NCBI GenBank assembly: GCA_012845835.1
Contig: JABAKD010000029.1
Location: forward strand, 13,737,892 to 13,801,891
Reading direction: 5' to 3'
From: Undaria pinnatifida
Lineage: Eukaryota > Sar > Phaeophyceae > Laminariales > Alariaceae
DNA: 64,000 bases
Under the pieces are notes generated by a model. It saw nothing but the letters and a program-made list of their open reading frames with translations. It made no database searches and was not told where the DNA came from. The number at the start of each line of letters is the position of its first letter. Within the stretch, counting starts at the first letter, position 1. The position numbers and the translations under genes are program-made. This document shows, in pieces, positions 33,023 to 45,050 of this stretch.

Positions 33023-34400
33023 ATAAAAAAACAGGTCTCCTCTGCTAGCAGCTGCTGCTGTCGTGCACCAGAGGAACCGCCATAGATGGAGTTATTGCAG
33101 TAGTCTATGTAGTTCGACATCGAAAAAATAAAGGATCGGAAAACGTCGGAAAAAACTGCGTGCTCCTCTATTATTGTCGTATCAGTTTGTACTTCTGCGT
33201 ACGGTACTACTGCTGCATTTATTTACGGTGTACATATCTGCCTGGTACTATAGTTTGTGACCAAGCAGCTTGTCTCTCTAGGACGATGAATCGGTGCGAA
33301 CACCGACGGGGTGTTTGCGGCATAGTGATAAATGCTTGTCTGACTGCCGATGAGTGTGGGAAGGACAGATTCACGCGAACAACATATGTACCTGGAACAC
33401 ATCAGCGCACCCACCACACCAACTCACACACATACGCTATCTCTCCCTAGTAGGCCATGTTGCAGCTGCGCGAGTACCACCCAACTGAGGTACCGTACGA
33501 CACATTGTGGGTCAGAGATTTGACTTGATGCCTGGCGTTTTCAGCGGGCTACTATACATATATTACTGCTGCTCTCCAACCACCGAAGTGCGTCAGAGGT
33601 TCCTCTATAGCGCCGGCGGACTAGTGCCTGTTGCCCGCCACAAGTGGCTGTAACACTCCTTGGCACGGGTGGGACGAACAGTCAGCCAGTTTTATAGTTG
33701 CGGTACGCGGAGCAGTGCCGGGTTGCCGCTATAGCGCCCGCATTTCCGGTCGGCACATACCAGCACTACTATCGCTATAGACTAGTCTAGAGGGTGGACC
33801 ATTACTAATAATTCACGTGGCACTTACCGGCACTACTTGTAAAGACGAAGAGTCTTACGCGTACGTACCATAGATACACCCTCTATTAATAGTACTATCT
33901 GCATCATAAAACAAAAAACTACCTGGTACCGGAAACACTTGGAAAATAACCAAAAAAATACGACAAAACACCTCTCGGTGGTCTCGCGGGATCGCGTCTG
34001 GATTATTTCTTGAAATTTATTCACCAAACTCAAAGATACGCAGCAGCACATAGAAGTTCATCGGTATGCGCGACGAAATGATATCGTCTAGCCACCGCGG
34101 GTATACGAGGGCACACGCAATGAGACATACTGCTGGTTAAGGCGGTCGTCGGGCGCTGGTTTTGATGTTGCCGCTTGTGTCTGGCGAGTACACTGGGTTG
34201 TACCTGCCTGTGCCGTCTCGACGTCGAAAGTTCGTCGACCCCACAACGTTTTCGTCGAATCGGAACATTTGTTTTATGGGCGTTTCATCCTCGGTGCAGC
34301 GAAAAGGAACATTTATGTCTTTTTAGTCACTTGAAATTAACGTTAAAAAAAGTACGTGGTAGGTACGTGAAGCAGCAGCGAACACGCGAGACACCAAAAT
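33023..34400. other. Upstream region of MOK, no gene recognised
   Basis: No exon or repeat that I can support. It may contain promoter elements of the MOK gene, but no TATA box or other motif stands out. Confidence 0.3.
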
Positions 34401-34925
34401 AGCGGACAGCAGAGGGTGGTACCTTGCACCATCGCCTCCACACGTGGCAGGGAGAGGCGCACGCAAGCTACCTGCCCTGCTACCTCTGCTGTGTCTCCGA
34501 GCACGGTGCAGGGATCGCTCGACGTGGATTGCCCAGCCACGTCAGAAAGCTGTCGACAGACATCTACAGGCAGTATCGGACGCTAAAAAAGCCAGGTTTT
34601 GCTGCTGCAGCAGCGTTCTATTACCGTACAACGTGTGCGATTTTATTATCAGATTTTCTGGCCAAGCAACGGTATATGGGCTGCTGTGTGTGCTGTGTAT
34701 CATAGCGTGCGAGCTCCGATCACATCGACGCATTCGGGCAGGACACGGCGTAGCAGAGGCAGGAGGAGCTAGCTGTTGCTACAGGAGAGCTGTGCTGGAG
34801 GGTTGCCGTGGTGCTCGCGAGCTCTGTGTTCCGGATCTGGCAAAAAAGAAAGGGGACGGTTGTGCTCGTGCTGACGGCGGCGGTTGCTGTTTTTGTACTG
34901 GCTGAGGGAAAGCAAGGATAGTAAG
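34401..34925 (+). promoter_or_regulatory. Probable 5' UTR/promoter-proximal region of MOK
   Basis: Immediately upstream of the MOK start codon. An open + frame at 34444-34905 ends 20 bp before the ATG. Its Cys/Arg-rich peptide has no family resemblance, so it is a chance frame or an upstream ORF in the leader. The MOK frame itself is open for at least 42 bp upstream without another ATG. Confidence 0.35.
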
Positions 34926-35057
34926 ATGAGGAAGTACCGGTTGGTAGCGAAGAAAGGAGAGGGGACGTTCAGCGAGGTTTTAAAAGCGCAAAACGTCAAA
35001 GACGGAAAGTACTACGCAATCAAGTGCATGAAGAACAGGTTCGACAGCATAGATCAG
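34926..35057 (+). CDS. MOK: MOK exon 1 (residues 1-44)
   Basis: Begins MRKYRLVAKKGEGTFSEVLK, collinear with the animal MOK start MKNYK..., which fixes the ATG at 34926. It encodes the ATP-binding Gly-rich loop (11-18) and the AIK motif with the phosphate-anchoring Lys33. It ends GATCAG|GTGAGA in phase 0. The following intron carries a (CTG)n tract starting only about 20 bp after the donor. Confidence 0.95.
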
Positions 35058-35076
35058 GTGAGAATTGTGTTGAGTG

Positions 35077-35129
<53 letters not shown>

Positions 35130-35130
35130 G
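35077..35130. repeat. (CTG)n microsatellite at the start of MOK intron 1
   Basis: About 17 perfect CTG units. The poly-Cys, poly-Leu and poly-Ser frames here are artefacts. Confidence 0.95.
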
Positions 35131-37059
35131 GCCGAGTCTTTTAGTGACTTTGCACGAGCACAGCAATATAGTAGACGTCCATCGCGAGTACATATGTGTC
35201 GATGATTCGTCCGAAAAGCGAACGCCAGAGGGAAGGATATAGTCTAAGTGATGGTATGCTATGACATAGACTAGACTAATACCAGGCACCGTATGCACGA
35301 GAGGTATCATACTACCGGTATTTTCGTCGGAACGCGAAGTATAGGGACTACTCCTACGCTACCAAGCTCGTAAGTATAGGTTTGACAGCATACACCAGGT
35401 GGGTGGGTGGGTGCGTAACCGTGTAAGCGAGCTATAGCTCGTGGTGTGGCACTGGGTGAGCAGCCATACATAGCAGTACGAGCCAGCGCGCGCTGCGTTC
35501 GACAAAAACACGCAAATACCAGGCATACCTATTAATAGTGGCATGACGTGTGATGATAGGATACCCGGTACCTGTCAGCTGTGGATGCGTGCCACGATAC
35601 AGGTAGCACCCTGTCGTCTTTAATTGTTTCTGAACTACTGTGGGTGTGAGCGGCTAGCGAGTGAGCAAGCAAGCTAGCGAGTGACTGGTGTGAATGAGAA
35701 AGCAACAGCAGCGGTATAGTACGAGACTGATGCTTGATCAGCGCGTATACATGCCGATCGATGATGCCGCGGCCGACCAAAGAATACCAGGTATCATACC
35801 AGGTGTATATATGATGCCTACCCGATGAAAGGATATCGGGTGCGGTATGCTTTTTTGCACGAGGGGAAAATCATGCCGTCGGCGTCGTCGAGGCATATGA
35901 TGTCGTCCATCGGCCTGTTGATCTTGTTCCCGGTACCGGTAGCATCTATTAAATAAGGCCTTCTGAAGGGAGATCTTTACCGGCCTATAGTCTACATCCT
36001 TCACGAGGACAGCAGGAAACACGCCATCGACGTATCACAGATCTTGCGAAGCTGGGCACCCCAGCCTCTATTAATGACAAACAGGAGAACTTACACACAG
36101 CCGACTTGCTTTTTGTTGTTGTTGTCCTACAAAAGTTAACCCAGTGCACGTCATCGTTGGAGAACAGTGGGTATATACCGCACACACAGACGTGTAAAGC
36201 AGAGGAGGCCGGCGTTCGTCGGGTGTCACTTGTGCATGTATGATATCGTACACTGCCCGAGGTATTGAGCCTTCCGTGTGCTTCCATCCACAGCAGTAGC
36301 ATCTACTTAAAGCGAGAAGAGACGGAGAGACAAGGAGGAGGAGGACAACGACAGATTTTAGTATTTACAGAGTTTTTAGCCGTGTGTACCTCGTAGCGTA
36401 TGTTTTGATTCTCGTCGAGTTTCCGGTGGAAATACGAGTGTTTTGGAACGCTGCGGCATCCTGTATCCTTACAAGTACCTACACTCAATACCCGTCGGCG
36501 AATAGACGTACAGCATCATGGAAAGGGACCGATTTTGTTCCTGGGTATAAACACGACCGATGCTGTAGTTACTATTAGCTGTGAGTGCAATCGATGTTAC
36601 AAGTTGATACTCGGGTGTACTAGGCGTCGCGACCTGTGCGATACGTCAGCCCGGGGTGTTCCATGATTACCTTCTTCCTCGTCAAGGATACGGGTACTGC
36701 AGCAGCAGTAGTATCTCTAGGTCGGCGATGCTGCCAGGGTCAACAGGACCATGTCACAAGGGCGGTTTCGGTGTATGTATGTAGTCTAGGTTTAGACTAT
36801 ACAATAAACTTCATTTTTCTCGATTCGCACAGAAATCACTCAACCCTCCGATTTTTTTTTCTTGTTTCGCACCTTCTAGGAGTGATTGTGGCTCCGTTTT
36901 GTCGTTTTCGTGTGCTGCCCTGTCCTAGGTTTCCTTAACAGTTTCCGAGGCTTTCTTCGTTCAGGAATGAGTATGGGTGATCAACGCTGAAGCTCATACA
37001 ATACTGAATATTGTCGCATGACAAGCACAATAATAACTAAAAAAGTTGATTAGCGCGGG
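35131..37059. other. MOK intron 1, unique part
   Basis: No exon, gene or repeat that I can support, on either strand. Short GGTATC/CAGGTA phrases recur near 35280-35330 and 35560-35800. Confidence 0.4.
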
Positions 37060-37780
37060 GGACGGGGGGGGGGGGGGGGCAGGGGTTCTAACATTTATAG
37101 ATCGCACAAACGTATAGGAGCTCACTGTGCAGGCGCGATGCTAGGTCTAGGCGGTGGTTGGCGGGTGGAGGGAGGGTGTACTCAGTTTTGTGCATGACCG
37201 CAGTCGTATGAGTATAGACCCTCGCATCCCTACTATGCCGGGGCCGTGCACGTCCGATTGTCACCAACCAGACAGACATTTTTGGCACCAAGCGCGAAAC
37301 GCCGTGAGGTGTTCGGCGAGTCGCATGAAGGGTGGGCCGCATCCTATTAAGGAGGACGATAGTAAGTAGGACCAAATATTGTCAGTAAAAATAGATAAAT
37401 ATGTAGGTTTTTGTGTCCACCGTAAGTCCTATTTACTAAGGTCCCCCGTAATACTAAGAACCGCTTGTGAAGCGAACTTGCATATGGATGACAACTCCAA
37501 TGAGTTAATTTAATGTTCGGTATGGCCACGTCTCGAGACAGCAATGGGAGTATCATGCAACTGCCTTGTTGTCATAAAACACTACGAGATACGGCCGTTG
37601 CCCTTGTGCGGAGAAAAAAGTTCTCCACCCCTCCCACATGATCTAAATCGACCTGCCAGCTGTGATCGACCTAAAAAATAAAAAATAAAAAAGATACCCT
37701 GGTGGTGTAACTCATGTAGTGAGCGGCATGTTTTACAGAGTGTCGTTGCCAACTGACGCCAACCCAACCCAACCCAACCC
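37060..37780 (-). repeat. Dispersed repeat R3 in MOK intron 1, interrupted by MITE M1
   Basis: Inverse complement of the R3 family with a run of about 17 G at its left edge (37063-37080). The block GCATCC...AAGAACCGCTTGTGA is split by the 105-bp M1 insertion at 37347. The right edge has (CCCAA)n. Confidence 0.75.
37347..37451. mobile_element. 105-bp MITE M1, copy 2 (nested)
   Basis: Same length as copy 1, in inverse orientation, with more diverged terminal repeats. It is flanked by TA on both sides (37345-37346 and 37452-37453). It sits inside an R3 copy, so it inserted after R3. Confidence 0.85.
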
Positions 37781-38084
37781 ATAGACTATACGTCGAAGCA
37801 TAATCAACATAGGGCGACATTTTTAGGACCCATGAAATTCATACAAAGTAGGAGGTTACTGCATTTACGCTTGATGGTACGAGGTGTAAGGTGTAAGCGA
37901 TGGTCGAGGTGGCGAGGAAGGCGGGGGCGGCGGGAAGGTTAACTTGAGCTTGAAAACTAAGTAAATAAAATTGGAGTTATCGTATGGATGGTTGGTTCGA
38001 AAGGTAAAAAAGAGATAGTCTAATATAACCTGTTGGGTAGTGCTTACTATTCTGGTGGGTTTTGATTTTACGTGGGGTGGCAGG

Positions 38085-38142
38085 GGAGGGGGAGGGTGTT
38101 TGTGTGTGTGTGTGGGGGGGGGGGGGGGGGGGGGGATTTTTA
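38085..38142. repeat. G-rich and (GT)n tract in MOK intron 1
   Basis: GGGAGGGGGAGGGTG, then (GT)n, then a run of more than 20 G. Potentially quadruplex-forming on the + strand. Confidence 0.8.
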
Positions 38143-38384
38143 TTGGAATCTATTATGTGGTATTCAGCAGTAGTGTTCATTGTTTGTATTGCGCTGCATG
38201 GTTCGAAGGCGATGGGTGTTGTGGCGTGCACACCAGCTGCGATGAGTATAAAACGTATTTTTTTACAACTTTTTTTTTCCTTCCAAGTGGCTGTAGTAAA
38301 TATACCGCCCCCTGTCGGACTGCTTAAGCAAAAGTGTGTGTGAGATGTATGTTTTTGTGCTCCACCGCCTTGGCGCGCATTTGT

Positions 38385-38603
<219 letters not shown>

Positions 38604-38734
38604 GTGTTTGCCGTCTGACAATGCGCATCATGACCCTCAACGTCGGCAACTCACAAACATGTCCACGAAGCAGAAACGACGACCCCAAAGAAACCCAAAC
38701 ACGAACAGTTGTGTACCAGCAACTCGATGCAAAA

Positions 38735-38905
38735 TCGGCAAACCAGCGAGAACGCTGATGAACCAACCCTATCTGCGATGGAAAAAATGAAGGCACGCAC
38801 CGGGGGGGGGGGGAGGGATAACACCCGCGAGCATGACCTTGTCCAGAAGGGCGCTGAGGGTAAAAACTCTAAACCGTTGAGCTGGAAGGTAAAAATGGCG
38901 AAAAA
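38735..38905 (-). repeat. Dispersed repeat R1 in MOK intron 1
   Basis: Inverted R1: GAACGCTGATGA, AAAAATGAAGGCACGCACCG with a run of G, CTTGTCCAGAAGGGCGCTGAG and GTTGAGCTGGAAGGTAAAAA. Confidence 0.65.
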
Positions 38906-39025
38906 CAAAAAAAAGGTAAAAGAAGCGTTTGGTATGACGTCTGGAGTATCGCCTATCATCTGATCTATGCCCAACAACGTAATTCATCACCGACTGGATG
39001 CCGCATCGCGTCATGGTCATACCAG

Positions 39026-39202
39026 GTGAACAACTTGCGGGAAATTCAGGCCCTGCGGCGCCTGAGCCCCAACCAGCACGTCATTACCCTAGAGGAAGTT
39101 CTGTATGACCAGCCCACCGGCCGGCTGGCGCTGGTGTTCGAGCTCATGGACGCCAACCTCTACGAGCTCATCCGAGGGAGGAGGCACTATCTTAATGGGC
39201 AG
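39026..39202 (+). CDS. MOK: MOK exon 2 (residues 45-103)
   Basis: Starts VNNLREIQALRRLSPNQHVI after ATACCAG. It contains the alphaC Glu50 (REIQALRRL) that pairs with Lys33, and the hinge segment LVFELMDANLYELIRGRRHY, which is highly characteristic of MOK. It ends AATGGGCAG|GTATGC in phase 0. The length (59 residues) matches the family without gaps. Confidence 0.96.
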
Positions 39203-39424
39203 GTATGCATGCACGGCCGCAAAGGCCCGCGCACAAGAAGCGGCCCGATGAGAACGCAAGGATACACCATGAAACGTACATGTATTAAGGAAAGCGGTTT
39301 GGACGATCATCCCCCCACCGGCCGGACTTGCTCTGGTGTTTTGAGCCTACCCCTCTCCGAGGGAGCAGCCGCTATGGTGTTCGGGCATCGCATACATTTT
39401 TTTTTAAATTGTTTTTATCTCAAT

Positions 39425-39600
39425 TCTACTTCCCAGCTTCCGGACAAGCCGTGGTCACCCAGGTGTGGTCCCTTTCCCCCCGGTAGGTGCCTTCATTTTC
39501 ATCACGCATATGGTTCAGCAATCCCATGCGCTCGTCAATTTCCCTCCGATTTTAGCTAACTCACGCTCTCGCGCTTTCCGTGAGTCGGCTTTTGCTCAAG
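39425..39600 (+). repeat. Dispersed repeat R1 in MOK intron 2
   Basis: CTTCCGGACAAGCCGTGGTCAC, GGTAGGTGCCTTCATTTTCATC and CTCTCGCGCTTTCCGTGAG, followed by a run of A. Confidence 0.7.
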
Positions 39601-40203
39601 AAAAAAAAAACGGCGTGTAAGAGCATGCACTTGGGGGCGGGTTCCAATCAACGTAACCGACCTCAACAATACATACGACCTTGACAATAGTTTCGAGGCC
39701 AGCCAACTAGACCATCGCAGACGCCGACTAACGTTTTTACCAGCTCATTTGAGGGAGGGGGCGCTACATCAACGGAAAAGGACTTCACGCATGCGCAAGG
39801 GGGCTTCGCCGGCGGCCCTGACGGCCGCCGGTCGCCGGCTCGCGTGATTGCCCCAAATGTTGTTAGCGTTGTTCCTGTCGAACGATAGAGGGCCAAACTT
39901 AAAATGGTATCGCGGAATCCTGGTGCCCGGAAAGCACTTTGGTGCTTGTCCGCCGGTTGCCAAAGTAGATGTTCAATCCGCTCCTTTCCTTGCGTTTTCC
40001 AAACTTTCTCACTGAGAGACGATACGCCCCCCTTCCCCTCCCATCCGCCTATCCCCCTCCAACCCCCAACCCCCGCCTTGTCCACCCCCCCCTCCCCCCC
40101 CTCCTCCTCCCCTCTCTTTCTCCCCCCCCTCCTCCTCCCCTCTCTTTCTCCCGCCCCCTCCCATCCCCAACTCTCCGACGCCTTTTGGGACGGACTGTGG
40201 TAG

Positions 40204-40377
40204 CTGGTGCGGAGCTACATGTACCAACTGCTGAAGGCGTTGGATCATATGCACAGGAAGGGGATTTTCCACCGGGACATAAAACCGGAGAATATTTTGA
40301 TCGAGAGCACCAACGACCTAGGGAGGGGGCTTAAGCTGGCAGACTTCGGGTCCTGCAGGGGGATCTACTCCAAGCAG
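40204..40377 (+). CDS. MOK: MOK exon 3 (residues 104-161), catalytic loop
   Basis: Preceded by a long C/T tract and GTGGTAG. It encodes [20 protein letters not shown], then [13 protein letters not shown] with catalytic Asp128 and Mg-binding Asn133, then [16 protein letters not shown] with DFG at 150-152. Relative to human MOK there is a short insertion (around ESTNDLGRG, 137-145) between the catalytic loop and DFG. The donor is AAGCAG|GTGATG, phase 0. Confidence 0.96.
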
Positions 40378-40424
40378 GTGATGCGATCAAAGAGAGCACA
40401 GATCGGACAAATCGTCATCTATTA

Positions 40425-40680
40425 ATGTAATCTAGACAGTGTATTAACAGATTGTGTAGATCATATTGAGACCACGTATTAACAGATCATATAGATCATA
40501 TAGAGACAATGTATTAACCGATTATATAGATAATTAACAGATTATATAGATCATACTGAGACCATGTATTAACAGATCATATAGATCACATAGAGACAAT
40601 GTATTAACATATCATATAGATCATATAGAGACAATGTATTAACTGATCACATAGATCACATAGGTAGTACACCTGTCAGT
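40425..40680. repeat. Tandem array in MOK intron 3, unit about 35-45 bp
   Basis: Repeated GTATTAACAGATCATATAGA and TCATATAGAGACAAT units, about six copies. Confidence 0.85.
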
Positions 40681-41660
40681 TATGGTATGTTGCGCATGAT
40701 CTGTGAAGTACAGATCCAACCCGGAAGCCATGTGCCACTCGTAGATCACTCGGATCGCCCGACTCAGCTCTCACCCTGCAGCTTGATCTGTAGGCCGTGC
40801 AGACCGTGCTGACGAGGGAACTGTTGTGTTCCTTGAAAGGCATAGATCGCAAATAGAGGTCCGATCTGAAAGACTAGGGCTGTGAGCTGGCTGACCATAT
40901 TTTGCCGCTTAGTTGTCACTAGCGTTTGGCTAGGTGTTTCAAATGAATGCTGTTTTGTTTTGCAGGCGAGATCAATAGGTTGGTGGCTTTGGCGGACAAC
41001 AAGTCGCACCGAATACTTTTTTAGTTGGATACTGAGGTCATCCAACTGGGAGGACCCACTGCACAAATGTGGTGTGGCCACTAGGGCTGGGTTTTGTTGG
41101 CTGGACTTGAAGGCTCGGGTAGTGGGGAGCAGCAGGGGTCCCCCAACAATGCGGTCTGATTAGTGCGGTATCCCTATTCAAGGCGGTCAAAACGGCTTGG
41201 CGCTACTGGAGAATTGCAGTCATAAACTGGATGGAATAAGACGGCTTTCCTCTATAAGGATGTCGTAGTGCCCTCGCATTCCACCGCTTCACTGGGACAC
41301 CCCTATTATACTACTGTAATCCAACTACACCGTAGGGGGAGCTACTCCGCAGTTTGGTCGGACATGCTTCGGTACAGAGGCGCCGTTTTTTTGCTGAGCC
41401 TCGTCTCCAATCAAAGCCGTGACGCTCCCCGCCCCCTCCCTCAATCTCCCGTTTCGTAAACGACCCCGGTGACATAGCTCCCCCCCTCACCCCCATTATC
41501 CAGTAATGCCAAATCGAAACCCAAACCCGTCTCACCAAAAACAATAATATGCCGGGACGACCCTCCCCTACCTCTCCTACCCAGTCTCCGTCAAAAATGC
41601 CTTTTCATACATACCCCCCCCCCTTTCCCCCCTAAATATATACTTCGTATATACTCCGAG

Positions 41661-42255
41661 CATATAATAGTTGGCCTCGGTCGGCACCGACGCTGCAAAA
41701 AATTACATGTGTATTGGGGTTGGCGTTGGGTGGCAACGACGCTGTAAAACATGCCAATCACTGCGTGAGCTAGACAACCAGGGTACCGTTTTTTTTCTGG
41801 CGGTCACCATGATGTTTATCGAGTTAGATCATGTTGTGCGAGGTGGAGAACCCGAACTCCGCACAAGGGGAATGATCGCATCACGTAGTGTGAATATGGC
41901 AAGGCACCCACGACGCAGTTACGCAGCAATACCCATTGCTGTCTCTGGGAGTGGCCACACCAGAAAGCAAAGTATAAGTCAATGGCGCTATCATCCGTAA
42001 GCAAGAAAGTAGGCACAAGGTGCCGAAGTCCGTCTCACGGGCGGTTCTCGAAAGGGTGCGGTTCACCCTTCATGCGACTCGCCGAACACCTCACGGCGCT
42101 TCGCGCGTGGTGCAAGCAATATCTGCCTGGCTGGTGACAATCCGACGTGCTCCGTCCCAGCATAGATAGTAGGGATGCGAGGGTCTACGGTCATACGACT
42201 ATGGTCATACGACGACGGCCATGCATAAACTGAGTACACCCCCCCCCCCCCCCCA
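41661..42255 (+). repeat. Dispersed repeat R3 in MOK intron 3, ending in poly(C)
   Basis: Near full-length R3, collinear with 6228-6775 over nearly 600 bp, ending GCCATGCATAAACTGAGTAC and a run of C. It stops about 60 bp before exon 4. Confidence 0.8.
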
Positions 42256-42312
42256 CTCCCTCCATCCCCCGTCCCCGCCCAAAATGCCTGATCGAAACCC
42301 CTTAAAAATAAG

Positions 42313-42492
42313 CCGTACACGGAGTACATCTCTACGCGATGGTACCGAGCGCCGGAGTGCCTGTTGACCGACGGTTACTATGGCCCTGAGATGGACCAAT
42401 GGGGAGCGGGCTGCGTTTTCTTCGAGATCACCAGCCTGTACCCTCTGTTTCCGGGGACCAACGAGTTGGATCAAATCGGCCGAGTGCACAAG
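42313..42492 (+). CDS. MOK: MOK exon 4 (residues 162-221), activation segment
   Basis: After TAAAAATAAG, encodes PYTEYISTRWYRAPECLLTD with the dual-phosphorylation motif T164-E-Y166 and APE (174-176). It continues GYYGPEMDQWGAGCVFFEIT and SLYPLFPGTNELDQIGRVHK, a very close match to MOK (LFPG.NELDQI). The CMGC Asp-x-Trp (D-Q-W) of helix F is present. The donor is CACAAG|GTGAGC, phase 0. Confidence 0.97.
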
Positions 42493-42591
42493 GTGAGCAA
42501 AATAAAAAGGAGGAGGAGCGCTGACGGCAACACCCACCGAGTAGGGAGGTTATGTTTTTTTTTGGGGGGGGCTTTTTTTGCGGTGGTTCGG

Positions 42592-42609
42592 GGTCACTCG
42601 CGCGAGTGT
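42592..42609. repeat. Copy of the GGTCACTCGCGCGAGTGACC palindrome
   Basis: GGTCACTCGCGCGAGTG, a fourth copy of the motif seen three times at 12.3-12.7 kb. It directly precedes the pentanucleotide array. Confidence 0.7.
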
Positions 42610-42999
42610 GATATGATATGATGTGATATGATATGGTAATATGATATGATATGATATGATATGATGATATTACATGATATGATATGATATGATAGTATGA
42701 TATGATATGATAGTATGGTATGATAGTATGGTACGATATGATATGATATGATATGATATGATATGATGTGATATGATATGACATGATATGATATGCTATG
42801 CTATGCTATGCTATGCTATGATATGATATGGTATGATATGATATGATATGATAGTATGATATGATAATATGATATGATATGATAGTATGATATGATATGA
42901 TAGTATGGTATGATGGTACGGTACGATATGATATGATGTGATATGATATGATGTGATATGATATGATACGATATGATATGATATGATATGATATGATTG
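42606..42999. repeat. (GATAT)n pentanucleotide array in MOK intron 4
   Basis: About 390 bp of ATATG units with TATGC, GTATG and GTGAT variants. The minus strand reads as repeated SYHII-type peptides, which are artefacts. Confidence 0.97.
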
Positions 43000-43314
43000 C
43001 TCAGACCCGGTAGCAATTGGGGGTAGTGCACATAAAACTCTGCACACCCTCCAGATCTATGTTGGCTGTAGTGTACGTGCGTTTTTTTTGCCGTGGCCGG
43101 ATGATGGAAATTGTGTTGTTTTTTGGGGGTAGTAGGTCTGCATGAGATTAGTGTGCTTGGTGGGCGCTGCCACCGCCTGGCTATTTTACCCGGAGGTGTA
43201 TGGAGGGCTCAACTCCGAGTTGGGGTCAGGGTGCCGCACGGGCGCAGGGATCGGGGCATGCATCGTTTTTATTGCATACACCGGATTGCAATGAGAGGTT
43301 GTTGTTGGAAAGGG

Positions 43315-43435
43315 GGGAGAGACAGAGGGAGAGATAGACGGAGGGAGGGAGGGCGGGATGGAGGGAAGGAGGGAGGGAGGGAGGGAGGGAGGGAGGGAGG
43401 GAGGGAGGGACGGACGGAGGGAGGGAGAATGATCG
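43315..43435. repeat. (GGGA)n array in MOK intron 4
   Basis: GGAGGGAGGGAGG tetranucleotide repeats with GACGG interruptions. Confidence 0.95.
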
Positions 43436-43605
43436 TTTTAGAGAAACCACGGGGGTGGGTGGGATGCTGGAGGGAGGGAGGGTTCTTCGTTTTAAACAAA
43501 GCAGGGTGTGTGTGGAGGAATGGGGTGAGGTAGGGTGGGCGGGGGCGCTGGGCGGGGTGGGAGAGACGATGGGAGGGACGAGGGAGGAAGAGAGAGAGTG
43601 AGGGA

Positions 43606-43830
43606 AGGAGAGAAGGGGGGGGGGGGGGGCTTGTATTGTTGAAGCAAACTGCGGGGAGAAGGGGGGGGGGGGGGGGCGTGTACTGTTGAAGCAAGCTGCG
43701 GGGAGAAGGGGGGGGGGGGGGGGGCGTGTATTGTTGAAGCAAGCTGCGGGGAGAAGGGGGGGGGGGGGGGGCGTGTACTGTTAAAGCAAACTGCGGGGAG
43801 AAGGGGGGGGGGGGCGAGGGCGGGATCGGA
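43606..43830 (+). repeat. Four-copy tandem repeat with poly(G) blocks, unit about 55 bp
   Basis: Each unit is GCGTGTA(T/C)TGTTGAAGCAA, then GCTGCGGGGAGAA, then a run of 12-18 G. Strong potential for G-quadruplexes on the coding strand of the MOK pre-mRNA. Confidence 0.9.
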
Positions 43831-44096
43831 GGCGGGGAGATATTATCGCGGCAAAGACAGCAGCAGGGGATTGGACGGGAAGGGTTGATATATCTAAAGT
43901 ACGAGGTTTGGATTGGGAAAGGTAACAGTACGTCACAGCACGTAATCCTTTACCACTGCAAAAATGATGAAAAAAAAAAATCCTCACATTAATCTCAAGT
44001 AGTGTCTCCAAGACGAGGATAAATTTCTAAGCAGGTGTCGATATTGGGAGTTGAACAGGTTTCGTATCAGATTGGTCGAGAGCACAAGATCAAAAG

Positions 44097-44310
44097 GAGG
44101 GGGGGGGGGCAGGGGGTGATGGTGGTGGTGGTAATCGGAGTGGGGGCGGGAGCGGGGCTAGGGGGGTCGGTGGGAGTGAGGGTAGGGGTGGGGTGGGGTT
44201 GGGGCGGGGGTCGGTGTGAGGGGGACAGGGGTGGTGAGGGTAGGGGCGGGGATGAGGATGGAGGTGAGCGCGGGGTTGGGGTTGGGGTTGGTGAAGGGGT
44301 TAGAATAGAG
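44097..44310. repeat. G-rich imperfect repeat in MOK intron 4
   Basis: GGGGTNGGGGTNGGGG-type sequence, just upstream of exon 5. Confidence 0.8.
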
Positions 44311-44446
44311 GGGTTAAGGGATAAAAAAAACGACGTTGGATCATGGCAAACACAGTACGCTACAGCACTCAAGAAATGAGAGCCCAAGGAAAATGGTCTC
44401 TACTTTTTTAGCACATGTTCCCGTTGATAAAATGCCTGCTGCACAG

Positions 44447-44596
44447 GTTTTGGGAAACCCGTCTGGCGAGGTGCTCGGAAAGTTCAAGCGCAACGGCGCG
44501 GCGCACGTAGACTTTAATTTCGCGCCGCAGAAGGGAATCGGAGTGGCACAGCTCGTACCCCACGCGCCACCCGAGTGCGTCGATCTCATCACGAAG
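44447..44596 (+). CDS. MOK: MOK exon 5 (residues 222-271)
   Basis: Begins VLGNPSGEVLGKFKRNGAAH after GCTGCACAG and aligns with VIGTPAQKILTKFKQSRAMN of human MOK without a gap. It continues VDFNFAPQKGIGVAQLVPHA and PPECVDLITK, the helix G-H region of the C-lobe. The donor is ACGAAG|GTGCGG, phase 0. Confidence 0.94.
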
Positions 44597-44824
44597 GTGC
44601 GGATATCATGCGTATTTTTCCCGCTCGACAATGCGCGGCACGATCTTCAACGTCAGCCATCCATACGTAATCCGAGAAGGCAGAAAACCAATGGAATCCA
44701 TAAAAAAAGCCTACGATGTATGCACGAAGTCTATCAAGTGGCGCTAATGTTATGTTTCATAATCCACACACCATGTAACAACTAAATACCGCGATCGCGC
44801 CGTGCGGGCAGCCGCCCTGCCGCA

Positions 44825-45050
44825 TGGGTTGTATGAAGTGTATGAAGCGTGCGGGAGCGTATGGATTATATGAAGTGCATGAAGCGTGTAAAGTGTACTG
44901 AGTGTGTGGGGTGTATGGAGCGCATGTATTGCATGAAGTGTATGGATTTTACTAATTATATGAAGTAGTATGAGATGCAAGAACCGTATGAAGTGCATGC
45001 ATGAACTATATCGACTGGATGAACTGTATTCACGAACTTGACGGTATAAA
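44825..45050. repeat. GTATGAAGTG/CATGAAGTG degenerate tandem repeat in MOK intron 5
   Basis: About fifteen 10-12 bp units of the form GTATGAAGYGYGT. Confidence 0.7.

Noticed and set aside
34444-34905. 153-codon frame just upstream of MOK
   Set aside because: It has no family resemblance and unnatural Cys/Arg composition. It is more likely part of the leader than a separate gene.
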